Notes under the pieces: generated by a model
Told to the model about the DNA's origin: nothing
Database searches by the model: none
Seen by the model: only the letters and a program-made list of their open reading frames with translations
Translations under genes and position numbers: made by a program
Assembly: GCA_028352435.1 (NCBI GenBank)
Contig: JAOMMB010000001.1
Span: 1-64,000, forward strand
Length of the DNA stretch: 64,000 nucleotides
Source: Candidatus Thioglobus sp.
Lineage (GTDB): Bacteria > Pseudomonadota > Gammaproteobacteria > PS1 > Pseudothioglobaceae
Direction of reading: 5' to 3'
Shown here: positions 16,462 to 27,692 of the stretch, piece after piece
Position numbering within the stretch: position 1 is the stretch's first letter
Layout of the letters: every line of letters starts with the position of its first letter

Positions 16462-16533
16462 GAATAACTTTACAATAGATATAATGTTTGATTTTATCAA
16501 TTATGAAAGTCAATGAGTAACGAAAAAATTAAA
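16364..16533. repeat. Diverged direct repeat, copy B (kdsD fragment, spacer, phosphatase start)
   Basis: This is the partner of 14641-14833. Here the phosphatase is complete and kdsD is a fragment. A plus-strand TATAAT at 16480-16485 points to the phosphatase; the corresponding bases in copy A are changed. Conversely, copy A keeps a minus-strand TATAAT (14804-14799) toward kdsD, which is CATAAT in copy B. Confidence 0.8.
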
Positions 16534-16989
16534 ATTTTATTCGTATGTATGGGTAATATTTGTCGATCCCCAACTGCTGAAGCCACCTTTAGGTTACAAG
16601 TAGATAAGCGCGGTCTTGGCCACTTATTTGAAATTGATTCAGCAGGGACGCATGCTTATCATATAGGTGAGAAGCCAGATTCAAGATCACAAATAGCGGC
16701 AACTAAGCATCAGGTGGATTTATCTAGTCAGCGAGCGCGTCAAGTTCATGAGAGTGATTTTTATTATTACGATTATGTCTTTGCTATGGATGAATCTAAT
16801 TTGGCCAATATGAAAAATATTTGTCCTAAAGAGTTTCAGCATAAACTGTCTTTAATGCTAGATAACATACCAAATAATAAAATAAAAAGTGTGCCTGACC
16901 CATATATTGAAGGGCGATTTGATGACGTATTTGAAATGCTAAATCGCGCCAGTAATTTTTTATTAGACAGCTTATCGAAAAAGGCCTAA
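16513..16989 (+). CDS. Low-molecular-weight protein-tyrosine phosphatase
   Basis: The 158-residue protein has the P-loop C-x5-R-S as CMGNICRS, with Cys12 and Arg18. The general-acid loop is PDPY near residue 128, and paired tyrosines (FYYYDYVF) lie mid-protein. The family dephosphorylates tyrosine kinases of polysaccharide export (Wzb type) or other substrates. No Wzc/Wza genes are visible, so the target is unknown. A near-copy of its first seven codons and upstream DNA lies at 14790-14833. Confidence 0.93.
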   Translation: MSNEKIKILFVCMGNICRSPTAEATFRLQVDKRGLGHLFEIDSAGTHAYHIGEKPDSRSQIAATKHQVDLSSQRARQVHESDFYYYDYVFAMDESNLANMKNICPKEFQHKLSLMLDNIPNNKIKSVPDPYIEGRFDDVFEMLNRASNFLLDSLSKKA

Positions 16990-16995
16990 AACTTG

Positions 16996-17025
16996 TTGAC
17001 ATAAGCGCCCCTAACACAGTATAAT
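16996..17025 (+). promoter_or_regulatory. Sigma-70 promoter of the str operon
   Basis: TTGACA (16996-17001) and TATAAT (17020-17025) are both consensus, with an 18-bp spacer. They lie about 80 bp before rpsL, as expected for a strong ribosomal-protein promoter. Confidence 0.93.
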
Positions 17026-17104
17026 TCACCCCTTTATTGCCCCCGAAAAAACAACGGGTGGCTGTAAGTTACTTAAATTAAAAGAGATTTGGAGAAATAG
17101 CGAT

Positions 17105-17479
17105 ATGTCAACAGTTAATCAATTGGTACGTAATCCACGTAAAAAGAAGGTTGTTAAAAGTGGTGTACCAGCATTAGACAGCTGCCCTCAAAAACGCGGA
17201 GTATGTACTCGTGTTTATACAACTACACCTAAGAAACCTAACTCAGCATTACGTAAAGTTGCTCGTGTAAGGCTTACTAATTCAGCTGAAGTTACTACTT
17301 ACATTGGTGGTGAAGGTCACAACTTACAAGAACACTCAGTGATTCTTATTCGTGGTGGTCGTGTTAAAGATCTACCTGGTGTTCGTTACCACACAGTTCG
17401 TGGAGCGTTAGATACCGTTGGTGTTGATGGCAGAATGCAAGGTCGCTCTAAGTATGGTACTAAGAAGCCTAAGAAATAA
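17105..17479 (+). CDS. rpsL: 30S ribosomal protein S12
   Basis: The 124-residue protein is a component of the decoding centre. [13 protein letters not shown] carries the lysine that gives streptomycin resistance when mutated, and [13 protein letters not shown] is the second such loop. Both read as the sensitive form. It is the first gene of the str operon, 80 bp after a consensus promoter, and is followed by rpsG. Confidence 0.99.
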   Translation: MSTVNQLVRNPRKKKVVKSGVPALDSCPQKRGVCTRVYTTTPKKPNSALRKVARVRLTNSAEVTTYIGGEGHNLQEHSVILIRGGRVKDLPGVRYHTVRGALDTVGVDGRMQGRSKYGTKKPKK

Positions 17480-17492
17480 CAACAATATATAA

Positions 17493-17975
<483 letters not shown>

Positions 17976-18005
17976 TCGAACATTTAGATTTAAGGATTTA
18001 AGAAA

Positions 18006-20108
18006 ATGGCAAGAAATCACCCACTTAGTCGCTACCGTAATGTCGGTGTTATGGCGCATATTGATGCTGGTAAAACCACTACAACTGAACGTGTACTTTT
18101 GTACACAGGTCGTACTCACAAAATTGGTGAAGTACATGACGGCGGTGCAACCATGGACTGGATGGAGCAGGAGCAAGAACGTGGTATTACCATTACTTCT
18201 GCTGCAACTACTTGTATGTGGAAAGGCATGGACGAGCAGTTTGAAGAGCACCGTATCAACATTATTGATACTCCGGGACACGTTGACTTCACCATTGAAG
18301 TAGAGCGTTCACTTAAAGTATTAGACGGCGCATTGGCTTTATTTTGTGCGGTAGGTGGTGTTGAGCCTCAGTCTGAGACTGTATGGCGTCAAGCTAATAA
18401 ATACAATGTTCCAAGAATTGGTTTCGTTAATAAGATGGACCGTGCTGGTGCAGATTTCTTACGTGTTTGTGAGCAAATCAGAACTCGTTTAGGTGGCAAC
18501 CCAGTGCCAATGCAGATTGCTATCGGTGCAGAAGAAGGCTTCAAAGGTGTGGTTGATTTAATCACTATGAAGGCTATTTTCTGGAATGAAGAAGACCAGG
18601 GTGCTACATACGAAACAACAGATGTTCCTGCAGATTTACTAGATCTTGCTGAAGAAAAACGTGAAGCTATGGTTGAAGCAGCTGCAGAAGCTAATGACGT
18701 GTTAATGGAAAAGTACCTTGAAGAAGGTGAGTTAACTAATGATGAGATTAAAGAAGGTATTCGTCATCAAACAATCAATAGTCAAATTATTCCAATGTTT
18801 TGTGGTTCAGCCTTTAAAAACAAAGGTGTGCAAGCAGCATTAGATGCAATTATTATGTATATGCCATCTCCACTGGAAGTAGATCCAATTGAAGGTATTC
18901 TTGATGATAAAGATGAAACTAGAGCGCCTCGTCCAGCTTCTGATGACGAACCGTTTGCAGCATTAGCATTTAAAATTGCAACTGACCCATTCGTAGGCAC
19001 ATTAACTTTCTTCCGTGTTTATTCAGGTGTTCTTAAAGCTGGTGATTTCGTATACAACTCATCAAAAGGTAAAAAAGAACGTATTGGTCGTATGGTGCAA
19101 ATGCATTCTAACGATCGTGATGAAATTAAAGAAGTTCGTGCCGGCGATATCGCTGCTGCTATTGGACTTAAAGATGTAACAACGGGTGATACGTTGTGTG
19201 ACATGAAAGAGAAAATTGTTTTAGAAAGAATGGAATTCCCTGAGCCGGTTATTGCACTTGCTGTTGAGCCTAAAACTAAAGCTGACCAAGAAAAAATGGG
19301 CATTGCTTTAAGTAAATTAGCAGCTGAAGATCCTTCTTTCCGTGTCACTTCAGATGAAGAATCTGGTCAGACTATTATTGCTGGTATGGGTGAGCTTCAC
19401 TTAGATATTATTGTAGATCGTATGAAGCGTGAATTCGACGTTGAATGTAACGTTGGCGCACCACAAGTGTCTTACCGTGAAGCAATTACAACATTAGTTG
19501 AACACCAACATAAATTCGCTAAGCAGTCTGGTGGTCGTGGACAATATGGGCATGTTTATTTACGTATTGAGCCTCAAGAGCCTGGTGTAGGTTATGAGTT
19601 TGTTGACGAAATTAAAGGTGGTGTTATTCCTAAGGAATACATTCCTGCAGTTAACAAAGGTGTTCAAGAGCAAATGGAAAACGGTGTTTTAGCTGGTTTC
19701 CCTCTAGTTGACATTAAAGTGACTGTTTATGATGGTTCATACCATGATGTTGACTCGAATGAGATGGCGTTTAAGATTGCAGCTTCTAAATGTTTAGCAG
19801 AAGGTGTTAGATTAGCTAACCCTCAATTACTTGAGCCAATGATGTCTGTAGAAATTATAACTCCTGAAGAATACATGGGTGATGTTATGGGTGACCTTAA
19901 TAGACGTCGTGGTTTGGTTGGCGCCATGGAAGATCTTCCAAATGGTAAGCAATTGAAAGCAGATGTTCCATTAGCAGAAATGTTTGGTTATGCAAATGAC
20001 CTTCGTTCAGCGACTCAAGGTCGTGCTAGTTATTCAATGGAATTCTCAAGGTATACGGCAGCATCGAAGAACGTTGCTGATGACGTAATCGAAAAATTGA
20101 ACAAATAA
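18006..20108 (+). CDS. fusA: Elongation factor G
   Basis: The 700-residue GTPase drives translocation on the ribosome. G1 is [13 protein letters not shown]3 DTPGHVDF and G4 NKMD; domains II-V follow with GMGELHLDI. The length and position in rpsL-rpsG-fusA-tuf are canonical. Confidence 0.99.
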   Translation: MARNHPLSRYRNVGVMAHIDAGKTTTTERVLLYTGRTHKIGEVHDGGATMDWMEQEQERGITITSAATTCMWKGMDEQFEEHRINIIDTPGHVDFTIEVERSLKVLDGALALFCAVGGVEPQSETVWRQANKYNVPRIGFVNKMDRAGADFLRVCEQIRTRLGGNPVPMQIAIGAEEGFKGVVDLITMKAIFWNEEDQGATYETTDVPADLLDLAEEKREAMVEAAAEANDVLMEKYLEEGELTNDEIKEGIRHQTINSQIIPMFCGSAFKNKGVQAALDAIIMYMPSPLEVDPIEGILDDKDETRAPRPASDDEPFAALAFKIATDPFVGTLTFFRVYSGVLKAGDFVYNSSKGKKERIGRMVQMHSNDRDEIKEVRAGDIAAAIGLKDVTTGDTLCDMKEKIVLERMEFPEPVIALAVEPKTKADQEKMGIALSKLAAEDPSFRVTSDEESGQTIIAGMGELHLDIIVDRMKREFDVECNVGAPQVSYREAITTLVEHQHKFAKQSGGRGQYGHVYLRIEPQEPGVGYEFVDEIKGGVIPKEYIPAVNKGVQEQMENGVLAGFPLVDIKVTVYDGSYHDVDSNEMAFKIAASKCLAEGVRLANPQLLEPMMSVEIITPEEYMGDVMGDLNRRRGLVGAMEDLPNGKQLKADVPLAEMFGYANDLRSATQGRASYSMEFSRYTAASKNVADDVIEKLNK

Positions 20109-20134
20109 TAAAAAAGCAGTAAGGAGCATACAAA

Positions 20135-21325
20135 ATGTCAAAAGAAAAATTTGAAAGAACCAAGCCACACGTTAACGTGGGCACAATTGGTCACGTTGAC
20201 CACGGCAAGACTACATTAACTGCAGCTATCACTAAAGTGATGGCTGAAGCTCAAGGTGGTGAATTTAAAGATTATGCAGATATCGATAATGCTCCTGAAG
20301 AAAGAGAACGCGGTATTACTATCTCAACAGCACACGTTGAATACGAAACTGAATCTCGTCATTACGCACACGTTGACTGTCCTGGACACGCCGACTACGT
20401 TAAGAACATGATTACAGGTGCTGCACAGATGGACGGCGCTATTATTGTTATCGCTGCCAATGACGGTCCTATGGCTCAAACACGTGAGCACATTCTTTTA
20501 TCTAAGCAAGTTGGTGTACCTTACATCGTTGTTTACATGAATAAAGCTGACTTAGTTGATGACGAAGAATTAGTAGAATTAGTTGAAATGGAAATCCGTG
20601 AGTTATTGACTGAATACGATTTCCCAGGTGATGACACGCCAGTTATCTTTGGTTCTGCTCTTAAAGCATTAGAAGGTGATACATCTGATATGGGTGTTCC
20701 TTCAATCATGAAGCTTGCAGAAGCTTTAGATACATACATTCCTACGCCAGTTCGTGATACGGATAAAACATTCATTATGCCAATTGAGGACGTATTCTCA
20801 ATCTCTGGTCGTGGTACTGTTGTTACCGGTCGTATTGAAGCAGGTATCGTAAACGTTGGTGATGAATTAGAAATCGTTGGTATTAAGGACACACAAACAA
20901 CAACTTGTACAGGTGTTGAGATGTTCCGTAAGTTACTAGATTCTGGTGAAGCTGGTGATAACGTAGGTGTGCTACTACGTGGTACTAAGCGTGAAGAAGT
21001 AGAGCGTGGTCAAGTATTGGCTAAGCCTGGTTCTATCAAGCCACATTCAAAGTTTGAAGCTGAAGTGTATATTTTAAGCAAAGATGAAGGTGGCCGTCAT
21101 ACGCCATTCTTTGATAACTACCGTCCACAGTTCTACTTCAGAACAACTGACGTGACAGGTGCTTGTAAGTTACCTGAAGGCGTAGAGATGGTAATGCCAG
21201 GCGATAACGTGAAAATGGTTGTAGAGCTATTGTCACCGATCGCTATGGAAGACGGTTTAAGATTCGCAATTAGAGAAGGTGGTCGTACTGTAGGTGCGGG
21301 TGTTGTTTCTAAGGTTACGGATTAA
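20135..21325 (+). CDS. tuf: Elongation factor Tu
   Basis: The 396-residue GTPase delivers aminoacyl-tRNA. G1 is [11 protein letters not shown] and G3 DCPGHADY. G4 reads NKAD instead of the more common NKCD. The C-terminal domain is intact. It is the last gene of the str operon, 26 bp after fusA. A second tuf copy, usual in gammaproteobacteria, is not in this window. Confidence 0.99.
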   Translation: MSKEKFERTKPHVNVGTIGHVDHGKTTLTAAITKVMAEAQGGEFKDYADIDNAPEERERGITISTAHVEYETESRHYAHVDCPGHADYVKNMITGAAQMDGAIIVIAANDGPMAQTREHILLSKQVGVPYIVVYMNKADLVDDEELVELVEMEIRELLTEYDFPGDDTPVIFGSALKALEGDTSDMGVPSIMKLAEALDTYIPTPVRDTDKTFIMPIEDVFSISGRGTVVTGRIEAGIVNVGDELEIVGIKDTQTTTCTGVEMFRKLLDSGEAGDNVGVLLRGTKREEVERGQVLAKPGSIKPHSKFEAEVYILSKDEGGRHTPFFDNYRPQFYFRTTDVTGACKLPEGVEMVMPGDNVKMVVELLSPIAMEDGLRFAIREGGRTVGAGVVSKVTD

Positions 21326-21340
21326 TTAGTTAAATAAAGA

Positions 21341-21371
21341 CCAAAGATTTATTGTATAATCTCTGGTTTTT
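21341..21371 (+). terminator. tuf terminator with an embedded -10 element
   Basis: CCAAAGATT pairs with AATCTCTGG (one mismatch) around an 8-nt loop and is followed by five T. TATAAT at 21355-21360 lies across the loop and the descending arm. It may be the -10 box of the S10 operon, giving a leader of about 45 nt before rpsJ. The -35 region is weak. Confidence 0.6.
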
Positions 21372-21413
21372 CGTTTGTAAATAAAGACACTACAAATAGA
21401 TAGGACAAAACAC

Positions 21414-21725
21414 ATGAGCAACCAAAATATTAGAATTAAATTAAAAGCATTTGATCATCGTTTAATCGACAAATCAGCGCTTGAAATTGTAGAGACTGCT
21501 AAACGCACTGGTGCTAGTGTAAGAGGGCCAATCCCTCTTCCATCTAAGAAAGAGCGCTTTACTGTATTGACTTCTCCGCACGTTAACAAAAAAGCGAGAG
21601 ATCAGTATGAGTTAAGAACTTACATTAGATTAATGGACGTTATTAGCCCAACAGATAAGACAGTAGACGCCTTAATGAAGTTAGATTTAGCTGCTGGTGT
21701 TGATGTAGCAATCAAGCTTAACTAG
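21414..21725 (+). CDS. rpsJ: 30S ribosomal protein S10
   Basis: The 103-residue protein is the first gene of the S10 operon and doubles as transcription antitermination factor NusE. It carries [14 protein letters not shown] and [19 protein letters not shown] ribosome site precedes the ATG. Confidence 0.99.
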   Translation: MSNQNIRIKLKAFDHRLIDKSALEIVETAKRTGASVRGPIPLPSKKERFTVLTSPHVNKKARDQYELRTYIRLMDVISPTDKTVDALMKLDLAAGVDVAIKLN

Positions 21726-21754
21726 ACAGATATAAATAAATTAGGAATAAGATC

Positions 21755-22480
21755 ATGGCAATTGGTTTAGTAGGACAAAAATTAGGTATGACACGCTTAG
21801 TGAACGACGATGGCTCGGTCACGCCGGTTAGTGTTATAAAAATTGAACCTAATCGTGTTGTTCAAACAAGAACACTTGAAGTTGACGGCTATAGCGCTGT
21901 TCAAGTTACAACAGGTGCAAAAGTGAACAAGAGAGGCGAAGCTAAAGTACGTCGTGTACCTGCTGCAATCAAAGGTCATTACGCGAAAGCGTCGCAAGAA
22001 ATTGGCTTAGGTCTATGGGAATTTAGAGCTGAAGCAGAAGAAATTGCAGATGCAACGAGTTTTGATATTTCTTTTTTTGGAACTGGACATTATATTGATG
22101 TAACAGGCCAATCTAAAGGTAAAGGTTTTCAAGGTGGTGTTAAGCGTCATAATTTCCAAATGCAAGATGCTACTCACGGTAACTCAGTCTCTCACCGAGC
22201 GATTGGTTCTACTGGACAGTGTCAGGAGCCTGGTCGTGTGTTTAAGGGAAAGAAGATGGCTGGCCATATGGGTGCTGAGCAAGTAACACAAGAGTGTTTA
22301 GAAATTGTGAAAGTCGATAGTGATAAGAATGTAATCTTAGTTAAGGGTTCAATACCTGGCTCAACTAACGGCATTGTTAAAGTTTCGTTATCACCTAAGA
22401 AAGACAAAATTAACGTTGTAGTTACTAAAAATATTCAAGATAATGCAGCTTCTGAAGCTGTTGAATCTTCAGAGGCGTAA
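21755..22480 (+). CDS. rplC: 50S ribosomal protein L3
   Basis: At 241 residues it is about 30 longer than E. coli L3. It starts [15 protein letters not shown] and contains [14 protein letters not shown] and [14 protein letters not shown], the loop that reaches the peptidyl-transferase centre. The extra length is a C-terminal tail ending in acidic and serine-rich residues ([10 protein letters not shown]), which looks disordered. The stop precedes rplD by 10 bp. Confidence 0.98.
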   Translation: MAIGLVGQKLGMTRLVNDDGSVTPVSVIKIEPNRVVQTRTLEVDGYSAVQVTTGAKVNKRGEAKVRRVPAAIKGHYAKASQEIGLGLWEFRAEAEEIADATSFDISFFGTGHYIDVTGQSKGKGFQGGVKRHNFQMQDATHGNSVSHRAIGSTGQCQEPGRVFKGKKMAGHMGAEQVTQECLEIVKVDSDKNVILVKGSIPGSTNGIVKVSLSPKKDKINVVVTKNIQDNAASEAVESSEA

Positions 22481-22490
22481 GGTTTTTAAG

Positions 22491-23105
22491 ATGAAATTAA
22501 AAGTATTAAACATAAGCACAAACAAGTCAACTACCGCTGAAGTAGATGATACTATTTTTGCAAGAGATTACAACCAGTCATTGGTTCATCAAGTTACTAC
22601 AGCTTATATGGCTGGTGGTCGTCAGGGTTCTAAAGCTCAAAAGAACCGTGCTGCAGTAAGCGGTGGTGGTAAGAAGCCATGGAACCAAAAAGGTACTGGC
22701 CGTGCCCGTGCAGGTACATCGCGTGGCCCAATCTGGCGTTCAGGTGGTGTTACATTTGCTGCACAACCCCGTAGCTATGCTCAAAAAGTTAACAAGAAAA
22801 TGTATAAAGGCGCTATATCAATAATTTTTTCTGAATTAGCACGTACAGAACGCTTAAAAGTTGTTTCTGAATTTGACGTTCAAGAAGCTAAGACTAAAAA
22901 TATAACGGCACTTCTTAAATCATTAAATATTAAAGATGCATTATTAATGACAGATGAGTTAGATGAAAATTTATACTTATCTTCGCGTAACTTATACCAT
23001 GTTGGTGTTTGTGACACACAAAGTATTGATCCAGTTAGCTTAATTGGTTATCAAAATGTTGTTGTTACAGAAGCTGCATTGAAAAGAATTGAGGCAATGT
23101 TATGA
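22491..23105 (+). CDS. rplD: 50S ribosomal protein L4
   Basis: This protein of about 204 residues contains the exit-tunnel loop [14 protein letters not shown] and [12 protein letters not shown]. In E. coli L4 represses the S10 operon; the short leader here leaves little room for the same attenuator. The ATG at 22491 matches homologues. A longer frame from 22443 would overlap rplC and is rejected. The end overlaps rplW by 4 nt. Confidence 0.98.
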   Translation: MKLKVLNISTNKSTTAEVDDTIFARDYNQSLVHQVTTAYMAGGRQGSKAQKNRAAVSGGGKKPWNQKGTGRARAGTSRGPIWRSGGVTFAAQPRSYAQKVNKKMYKGAISIIFSELARTERLKVVSEFDVQEAKTKNITALLKSLNIKDALLMTDELDENLYLSSRNLYHVGVCDTQSIDPVSLIGYQNVVVTEAALKRIEAML

Positions 23106-23392
23106 ATCAAGAAAAAATATTAAAAACTATATTGTCACCGCTTGTTTCTGAAAAAACAGCAATGTTATCAGCAAGCAATCAATACGCTTTTAAAGTTCGT
23201 GTCGATAGTAACAAGAAAGAAATTAAAACAGCCGTCGAATTATTGTTCGGCGTGACAGTTGAAAATGTTACAACTTCAGTTGTTAAAGGTAAACAGAAAG
23301 TATTTAAAGGCAGGATTGGTCGTCGTGTCAATTGGAAGAAGGCAATGGTAAAAGTGTCTGAAGGTCAAATGATTGACGTTAGCGCATCTTAA
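23102..23392 (+). CDS. rplW: 50S ribosomal protein L23
   Basis: The 96-residue protein lies at the tunnel exit and docks signal recognition particle and trigger factor. [12 protein letters not shown] and the basic loop [14 protein letters not shown] are typical. Its ATG overlaps the rplD stop, indicating coupling. Confidence 0.98.
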   Translation: MNQEKILKTILSPLVSEKTAMLSASNQYAFKVRVDSNKKEIKTAVELLFGVTVENVTTSVVKGKQKVFKGRIGRRVNWKKAMVKVSEGQMIDVSAS

Positions 23393-23401
23393 GAGAATAT
23401 T

Positions 23402-24232
23402 ATGGCAGAAGTAATTAGAAGAAAGCCTACCTCACCCGGTAGAAGATTTGTAGTTAATATTGTAGATAAAGATTTACATAAAGGCGAACCTTATGCGCCG
23501 CTAACTGAAAGCAAAAATAGAATTAGTGGTCGTAATAACGCTGGCCGTATTACTACCCGTCATAAAGGTGGTGGTCATAAGCGTCGTTACCGTATTATTG
23601 ACTTTAAACGTAATAAAGATGATATTACAGCTCGTGTAGAGCGTCTAGAATATGATCCTAACCGAAGTGCAAACATCGCATTAGTTTTATATGCAGATGG
23701 TGAGCGTCGTTATATCATCGCTCCTAAAGGTTTAAAGGCCGGTGATAGCGTTATATCTGGTACTACAGTTGCAATTCAAACTGGTAATGTAATGCCTTTG
23801 GCTAACATACCTTTAGGTAGTGTTGTTCATTGTATTGAATTACAACCTAAGAAAGGTGCTCAAATTGCACGTAGTGCAGGAACATCAGCACAGCTTATTG
23901 CTAAAGAAGGTAACTATGTAACGCTAAGATTGCGTTCTGGTGAAGTTCGTAAAGTATTAGCCGAATGTCGTGCCACCATAGGTGAAGTTTCTAAGAAAGA
24001 ACACAGTTTAAGAAAATTAGGTAAAGCGGGCGCAACTCGCTGGAGAGGTGTTAGACCAACCGTTCGTGGTGTAGTAATGAACCCAGTTGATCATCCACAT
24101 GGTGGTGGTGAAGGTAAAACAAGTGGTGGTCGTCATCCAGTTTCACCTTGGGGTACACCAACTAAAGGTTATAAGACACGTAGCAATAAACGTACTGATA
24201 AGTTTATCATACGTCGCAGGAATAAGGGTTAA
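23402..24232 (+). CDS. rplB: 50S ribosomal protein L2
   Basis: The 276-residue protein binds near the peptidyl-transferase centre. [16 protein letters not shown] and the C-terminal [18 protein letters not shown], with the conserved histidine, are intact. It lies 9 bp after rplW. Confidence 0.99.
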   Translation: MAEVIRRKPTSPGRRFVVNIVDKDLHKGEPYAPLTESKNRISGRNNAGRITTRHKGGGHKRRYRIIDFKRNKDDITARVERLEYDPNRSANIALVLYADGERRYIIAPKGLKAGDSVISGTTVAIQTGNVMPLANIPLGSVVHCIELQPKKGAQIARSAGTSAQLIAKEGNYVTLRLRSGEVRKVLAECRATIGEVSKKEHSLRKLGKAGATRWRGVRPTVRGVVMNPVDHPHGGGEGKTSGGRHPVSPWGTPTKGYKTRSNKRTDKFIIRRRNKG

Positions 24233-24234
24233 TC

Positions 24235-24501
24235 ATGGGTAGATCATTAAGAAAAGGACCATTTGTAGACGAGCATTTAATTAAGAAAGTTTTAACAGCT
24301 CAAGAGAACAACGATAGAAAACCAATTAAAACTTGGTCGCGTCGCTCAGTAATCGTACCTGAGATGATTGGTTTAACAATTGCAGTTCATAACGGCAGAG
24401 CTCATGTTCCTGTATCAGTTACAGAAGAAATGATTGGCCATAAGTTGGGTGAATTTTCTCAAACTAGGACTTTTAATGGTCACTCTGGCGACCGTTCGTA
24501 A
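24235..24501 (+). CDS. rpsS: 30S ribosomal protein S19
   Basis: The 88-residue protein of the small-subunit head opens [15 protein letters not shown] and contains [18 protein letters not shown], both canonical. Only 2 bp separate it from rplB. Confidence 0.99.
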   Translation: MGRSLRKGPFVDEHLIKKVLTAQENNDRKPIKTWSRRSVIVPEMIGLTIAVHNGRAHVPVSVTEEMIGHKLGEFSQTRTFNGHSGDRS

Positions 24502-24515
24502 TATAGGTGAATGAA

Positions 24516-24851
24516 ATGAAAGAAGTTAAAGCAATCCATAAATACGCAAAAGGCTCATCTTTTAAAGTGAGATTGGTAGCGGATCAAATCCGTAACAAGC
24601 CAGTAGAAGAGGCGTTGAATATTTTGTCGTTTAGTAATAAGGGAGCGGCTAAATTAGTAAAGAAAGTGCTAAATTCAGCAATTTCTAATGCTGAGCATAA
24701 TGATGGTCTTGATATTGATGAGTTGAAAGTGAGCAGCATCTTTATCGACGAAGGCTCAACAATGAAAAGAATCCGCCCTAGGGCAAAAGGTAGAGCGAAT
24801 CGTATTTTAAAAAGAACAAGCCACATTACAGTTGGCGTAAGCGCAGGTTAA
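24516..24851 (+). CDS. rplV: 50S ribosomal protein L22
   Basis: The 111-residue protein has [18 protein letters not shown] and the C-terminal [17 protein letters not shown], which includes the tunnel-lining beta hairpin. The ATG at 24516 is favoured because AGGTGA lies 5 nt upstream. An in-frame GTG at 24507 would place the ribosome site inside the gene. Confidence 0.98.
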   Translation: MKEVKAIHKYAKGSSFKVRLVADQIRNKPVEEALNILSFSNKGAAKLVKKVLNSAISNAEHNDGLDIDELKVSSIFIDEGSTMKRIRPRAKGRANRILKRTSHITVGVSAG

Positions 24852-24853
24852 TT

Positions 24854-25546
24854 ATGGGTCAAAAAGTAAATCCAAAAGGTATTAGATTAGGTATCGTTAA
24901 AGATTGGGATTCAAAATGGTATGCCAATTCTCAAGATTACCCTAAATTCTTATTGTCTGATATTGCAGTTAGAGATTTTTTGTTCGAGAAATTGAGCACT
25001 GCCTCTGTGAGTCGTGTGCAAATTGAGCGTTTAGCTAATAACGCTAAAGTTACTATTCATACAGCTCGACCAGGTATTGTTATTGGTAAGAAGGGTGCAG
25101 ATATTGAGCAGTTGAAAGCAACTGTTGCAAAAATGATGGGTATCCCTGTACATATTAATATTGAAGAAATTAAAAAACCAGAGCTTGACGCTCGTCTAGT
25201 TGCTGAGAATATCGCTCAGCAACTTGAAAAGCGAGTTATGTACCGTCGTGCTGTTAAACGTGTTTTAGGAAATGCAACACGTTTAGGTGCACAAGGTATC
25301 AAGATAATGGTAAGTGGTCGTTTAAACGGTGCTGAAATTGCACGTTCTGAATGGTACCGTGAAGGTCGTGTTCCATTGCATACTTTCAGAGCGGATGTTG
25401 ATTACTCTTCATACGGTGCTAACACGCAGTATGGTGTGATCGGTATTAAAGTTTGGATCTTTAAAGGTGAAATTCTTGACCATAAAAAAGGTACATTAGA
25501 TGAGGTTGCTCGTCGTGGTGCTACAAATCAAATCGGTAAGAAGTAA
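24854..25546 (+). CDS. rpsC: 30S ribosomal protein S3
   Basis: The 230-residue protein lies at the mRNA entry channel. It opens [21 protein letters not shown] domain with [12 protein letters not shown] follows, then the [20 protein letters not shown] segment. It starts 2 bp after rplV. Confidence 0.99.
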   Translation: MGQKVNPKGIRLGIVKDWDSKWYANSQDYPKFLLSDIAVRDFLFEKLSTASVSRVQIERLANNAKVTIHTARPGIVIGKKGADIEQLKATVAKMMGIPVHINIEEIKKPELDARLVAENIAQQLEKRVMYRRAVKRVLGNATRLGAQGIKIMVSGRLNGAEIARSEWYREGRVPLHTFRADVDYSSYGANTQYGVIGIKVWIFKGEILDHKKGTLDEVARRGATNQIGKK

Positions 25547-25559
25547 TAAGGACTGAGAA

Positions 25560-25970
25560 ATGTTACAACCTAAACGTACAAAATTTAGAAAAATGATGAA
25601 AGGCCGTAACCGCGGTCTTGCAACTGGCCATAAGGTTAGTTTTGGTGAAATTGGACTTCAAGCTACTGGTAGATGTCGTATGACTGCTAGACAAATTGAA
25701 TCAGCACGTCGTGCAATGACTCGTCATGTTAAGCGTACTGGTAAAATTTGGATTAGAGTTTTTCCAGATAAGCCAATCACTAAAAAACCATTAGAAGTAA
25801 GAATGGGTAAAGGTAAAGGTAGTGTTGAATATTGGGTTGCTCAAATTAAACCTGGTCAGATGTTATTTGAAATGCAAGGTGTTGATGAAACAATTGCACG
25901 AGAAGCATTTGCATTGGCTGCTGCTAAATTGCCAGTTAAAACAACGGTTATTAAAAGGACGGCAATGTAA
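25560..25970 (+). CDS. rplP: 50S ribosomal protein L16
   Basis: The 136-residue protein contacts the A-site tRNA elbow. It opens [19 protein letters not shown] and contains [14 protein letters not shown]. Its last base is the first base of the rpmC start. Confidence 0.99.
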   Translation: MLQPKRTKFRKMMKGRNRGLATGHKVSFGEIGLQATGRCRMTARQIESARRAMTRHVKRTGKIWIRVFPDKPITKKPLEVRMGKGKGSVEYWVAQIKPGQMLFEMQGVDETIAREAFALAAAKLPVKTTVIKRTAM

Positions 25971-26158
25971 TGGATATTAAAGCATTAAGAGATCAAGATA
26001 TCTCAACACTAAACGAAACGTTAATGACGCTTTTAAAAGAACATTTTGAATTGCGTATGAAGCATAGCAGTGCGCAATTAGATGATGCAACAAAATTAGG
26101 TAAAACTAAAAGATCTATTGCACAAGTTAAAACTATTATTAAAGAGAAACAAGCATGA
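25970..26158 (+). CDS. rpmC: 50S ribosomal protein L29
   Basis: The 62-residue helical protein sits beside the tunnel exit. [16 protein letters not shown] and the C-terminal [12 protein letters not shown] are typical. It overlaps rplP by 1 nt and rpsQ by 4 nt. Confidence 0.97.
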   Translation: MDIKALRDQDISTLNETLMTLLKEHFELRMKHSSAQLDDATKLGKTKRSIAQVKTIIKEKQA

Positions 26159-26421
26159 GTGATAACAAAGTAGAACGCGTATTAACAGGTACGGTTGTAA
26201 GTGCTGGTCGTGATAAGACTATTGCTGTTCAAATCGAACGCAAGGTTAGACACCCGATTTACAAAAAATACATCAAGCGTAGTACTAAAGTTCACGCTCA
26301 TGATGAAAAGAATGAATGTTCAATGGGAGACACAGTTAGGGTAGTGGAATCAAAGCCATTTTCTAAAACTAAGTGTTGGGCATTACTTGAAGTGGTTGAG
26401 AAATCAGTTTCAGTTGATTAA
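26155..26421 (+). CDS. rpsQ: 30S ribosomal protein S17
   Basis: The 88-residue OB-fold protein carries [17 protein letters not shown] and [14 protein letters not shown], both canonical. It is the last gene of the classical S10 operon; the spc genes follow after 26 bp without a visible terminator. Confidence 0.98.
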   Translation: MSDNKVERVLTGTVVSAGRDKTIAVQIERKVRHPIYKKYIKRSTKVHAHDEKNECSMGDTVRVVESKPFSKTKCWALLEVVEKSVSVD

Positions 26422-26447
26422 TATCAAAATTTAAAGAGAGTTTAGAC

Positions 26448-26816
26448 ATGATTCAAATGCAAACAAAACTTAGTATCGCCGATAACAGTGGTGGTGTTAA
26501 AGCTATGTGTATTAAAGTATTAGGAGGCTCTAAGCGTCGTTATGCTAATATTGGTGATGTCATCAAGGTTAGTATTAAAGAAGCTTCACCTCGTGGTAAA
26601 GTAAAAAAAGGTGATGTATATGACGCTGTTGTTGTTAGAACAGCGCAAGGTGTTAGACGTTCAGATGGATCTCGTATTCGTTTTGACAATAACGCTTGTG
26701 TTCTTCTAAATACAAAGTTAGAGCCAGTTGGTACACGTATCTTTGGCCCTGTGACTCGTGAATTGCGTAGTGCAAAGTTTATGAAGATCGTTTCATTAGC
26801 TCCAGAGGTTCTATAA
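26448..26816 (+). CDS. rplN: 50S ribosomal protein L14
   Basis: The 122-residue protein opens [16 protein letters not shown] and contains [15 protein letters not shown]. It is the first gene of the spc operon. Its stop overlaps the rplX start by one base. Confidence 0.99.
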   Translation: MIQMQTKLSIADNSGGVKAMCIKVLGGSKRRYANIGDVIKVSIKEASPRGKVKKGDVYDAVVVRTAQGVRRSDGSRIRFDNNACVLLNTKLEPVGTRIFGPVTRELRSAKFMKIVSLAPEVL

Positions 26817-27127
26817 TGCAAAAAATTAAAGTAAAAGATGAAGTGATCATTATTGCTGGAAAGGATAAAGGCTCTACTGGTACGATTACTAAAGTTATCG
26901 CTAATAAAGTGATTGTTGAAGGTAAGAATATTGCCAAGAAGCATGTAAAAGCTAACCCTACTGCAGGTGTTACTGGCGGTATTATTGATACTGAAATGCC
27001 TTTAGCTATTTCAAATGTAGCTATTTTAAATGCAGAAACAAATAAAGCTGATAGAGTTGGTATTCGTACTGACAAAGATGGCAAAAAGGAAAGATTTTTT
27101 AAATCAAACGGCAAAGCAATCGTTTGA
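26816..27127 (+). CDS. rplX: 50S ribosomal protein L24
   Basis: The 103-residue protein has an N-terminal KOW motif (VIIIAGKDKGSTGTI) and initiates 50S assembly. AKKHVKANPTAGVTGGI is typical of the family. Confidence 0.98.
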   Translation: MQKIKVKDEVIIIAGKDKGSTGTITKVIANKVIVEGKNIAKKHVKANPTAGVTGGIIDTEMPLAISNVAILNAETNKADRVGIRTDKDGKKERFFKSNGKAIV

Positions 27128-27147
27128 GCAAGTTAAGGAAATAAACC

Positions 27148-27687
27148 GTGTCTAGATTACAAGAAGAATATACAAATGTTATTAAACCTGCTTTACAAAA
27201 AGAGCTAGGTCTTACTAACCCAATGGCAGTGCCAAAAATTGAAAAGATTACTATTAATATGGGTCTTGGAAGTGCACTGGGTGATAAGAAAGTTTTGCAA
27301 AGTGCATTAGAAGAAATGGGTCTTATCTCAGGTCAGAAGGCACTTACGTGTAATGCGCGCAAATCAGTCGCAAGTTTTAAGATTAGAGAAGGTAATGCAA
27401 TTGGTTGTAAAGTAACTTTGCGTAAAGAAAAGATGTATGAATTTCTTGATCGCCTAGTGAGTGTTGCAATTCCTCGTATCCGTGATTTTCGTGGTTTAAA
27501 GCCGACATCTTTTGATGGACGTGGTAACTACAATATGGGTATTACGGAGCAAATTACTTTTGCTGAAATTGATTTTGAAAAAGTAACGCAAACTCGTGGC
27601 ATGGATATTGCAATCACGACAACTGCTGCTTCTGATGATGACGCTAAGAAACTATTAGCAATGTTTAAATTCCCATTTAAAGGATAA
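27148..27687 (+). CDS. rplE: 50S ribosomal protein L5
   Basis: The 179-residue protein binds 5S r[26 protein letters not shown] and [20 protein letters not shown] are family signatures. Confidence 0.99.
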   Translation: MSRLQEEYTNVIKPALQKELGLTNPMAVPKIEKITINMGLGSALGDKKVLQSALEEMGLISGQKALTCNARKSVASFKIREGNAIGCKVTLRKEKMYEFLDRLVSVAIPRIRDFRGLKPTSFDGRGNYNMGITEQITFAEIDFEKVTQTRGMDIAITTTAASDDDAKKLLAMFKFPFKG

Positions 27688-27692
27688 GGAAA

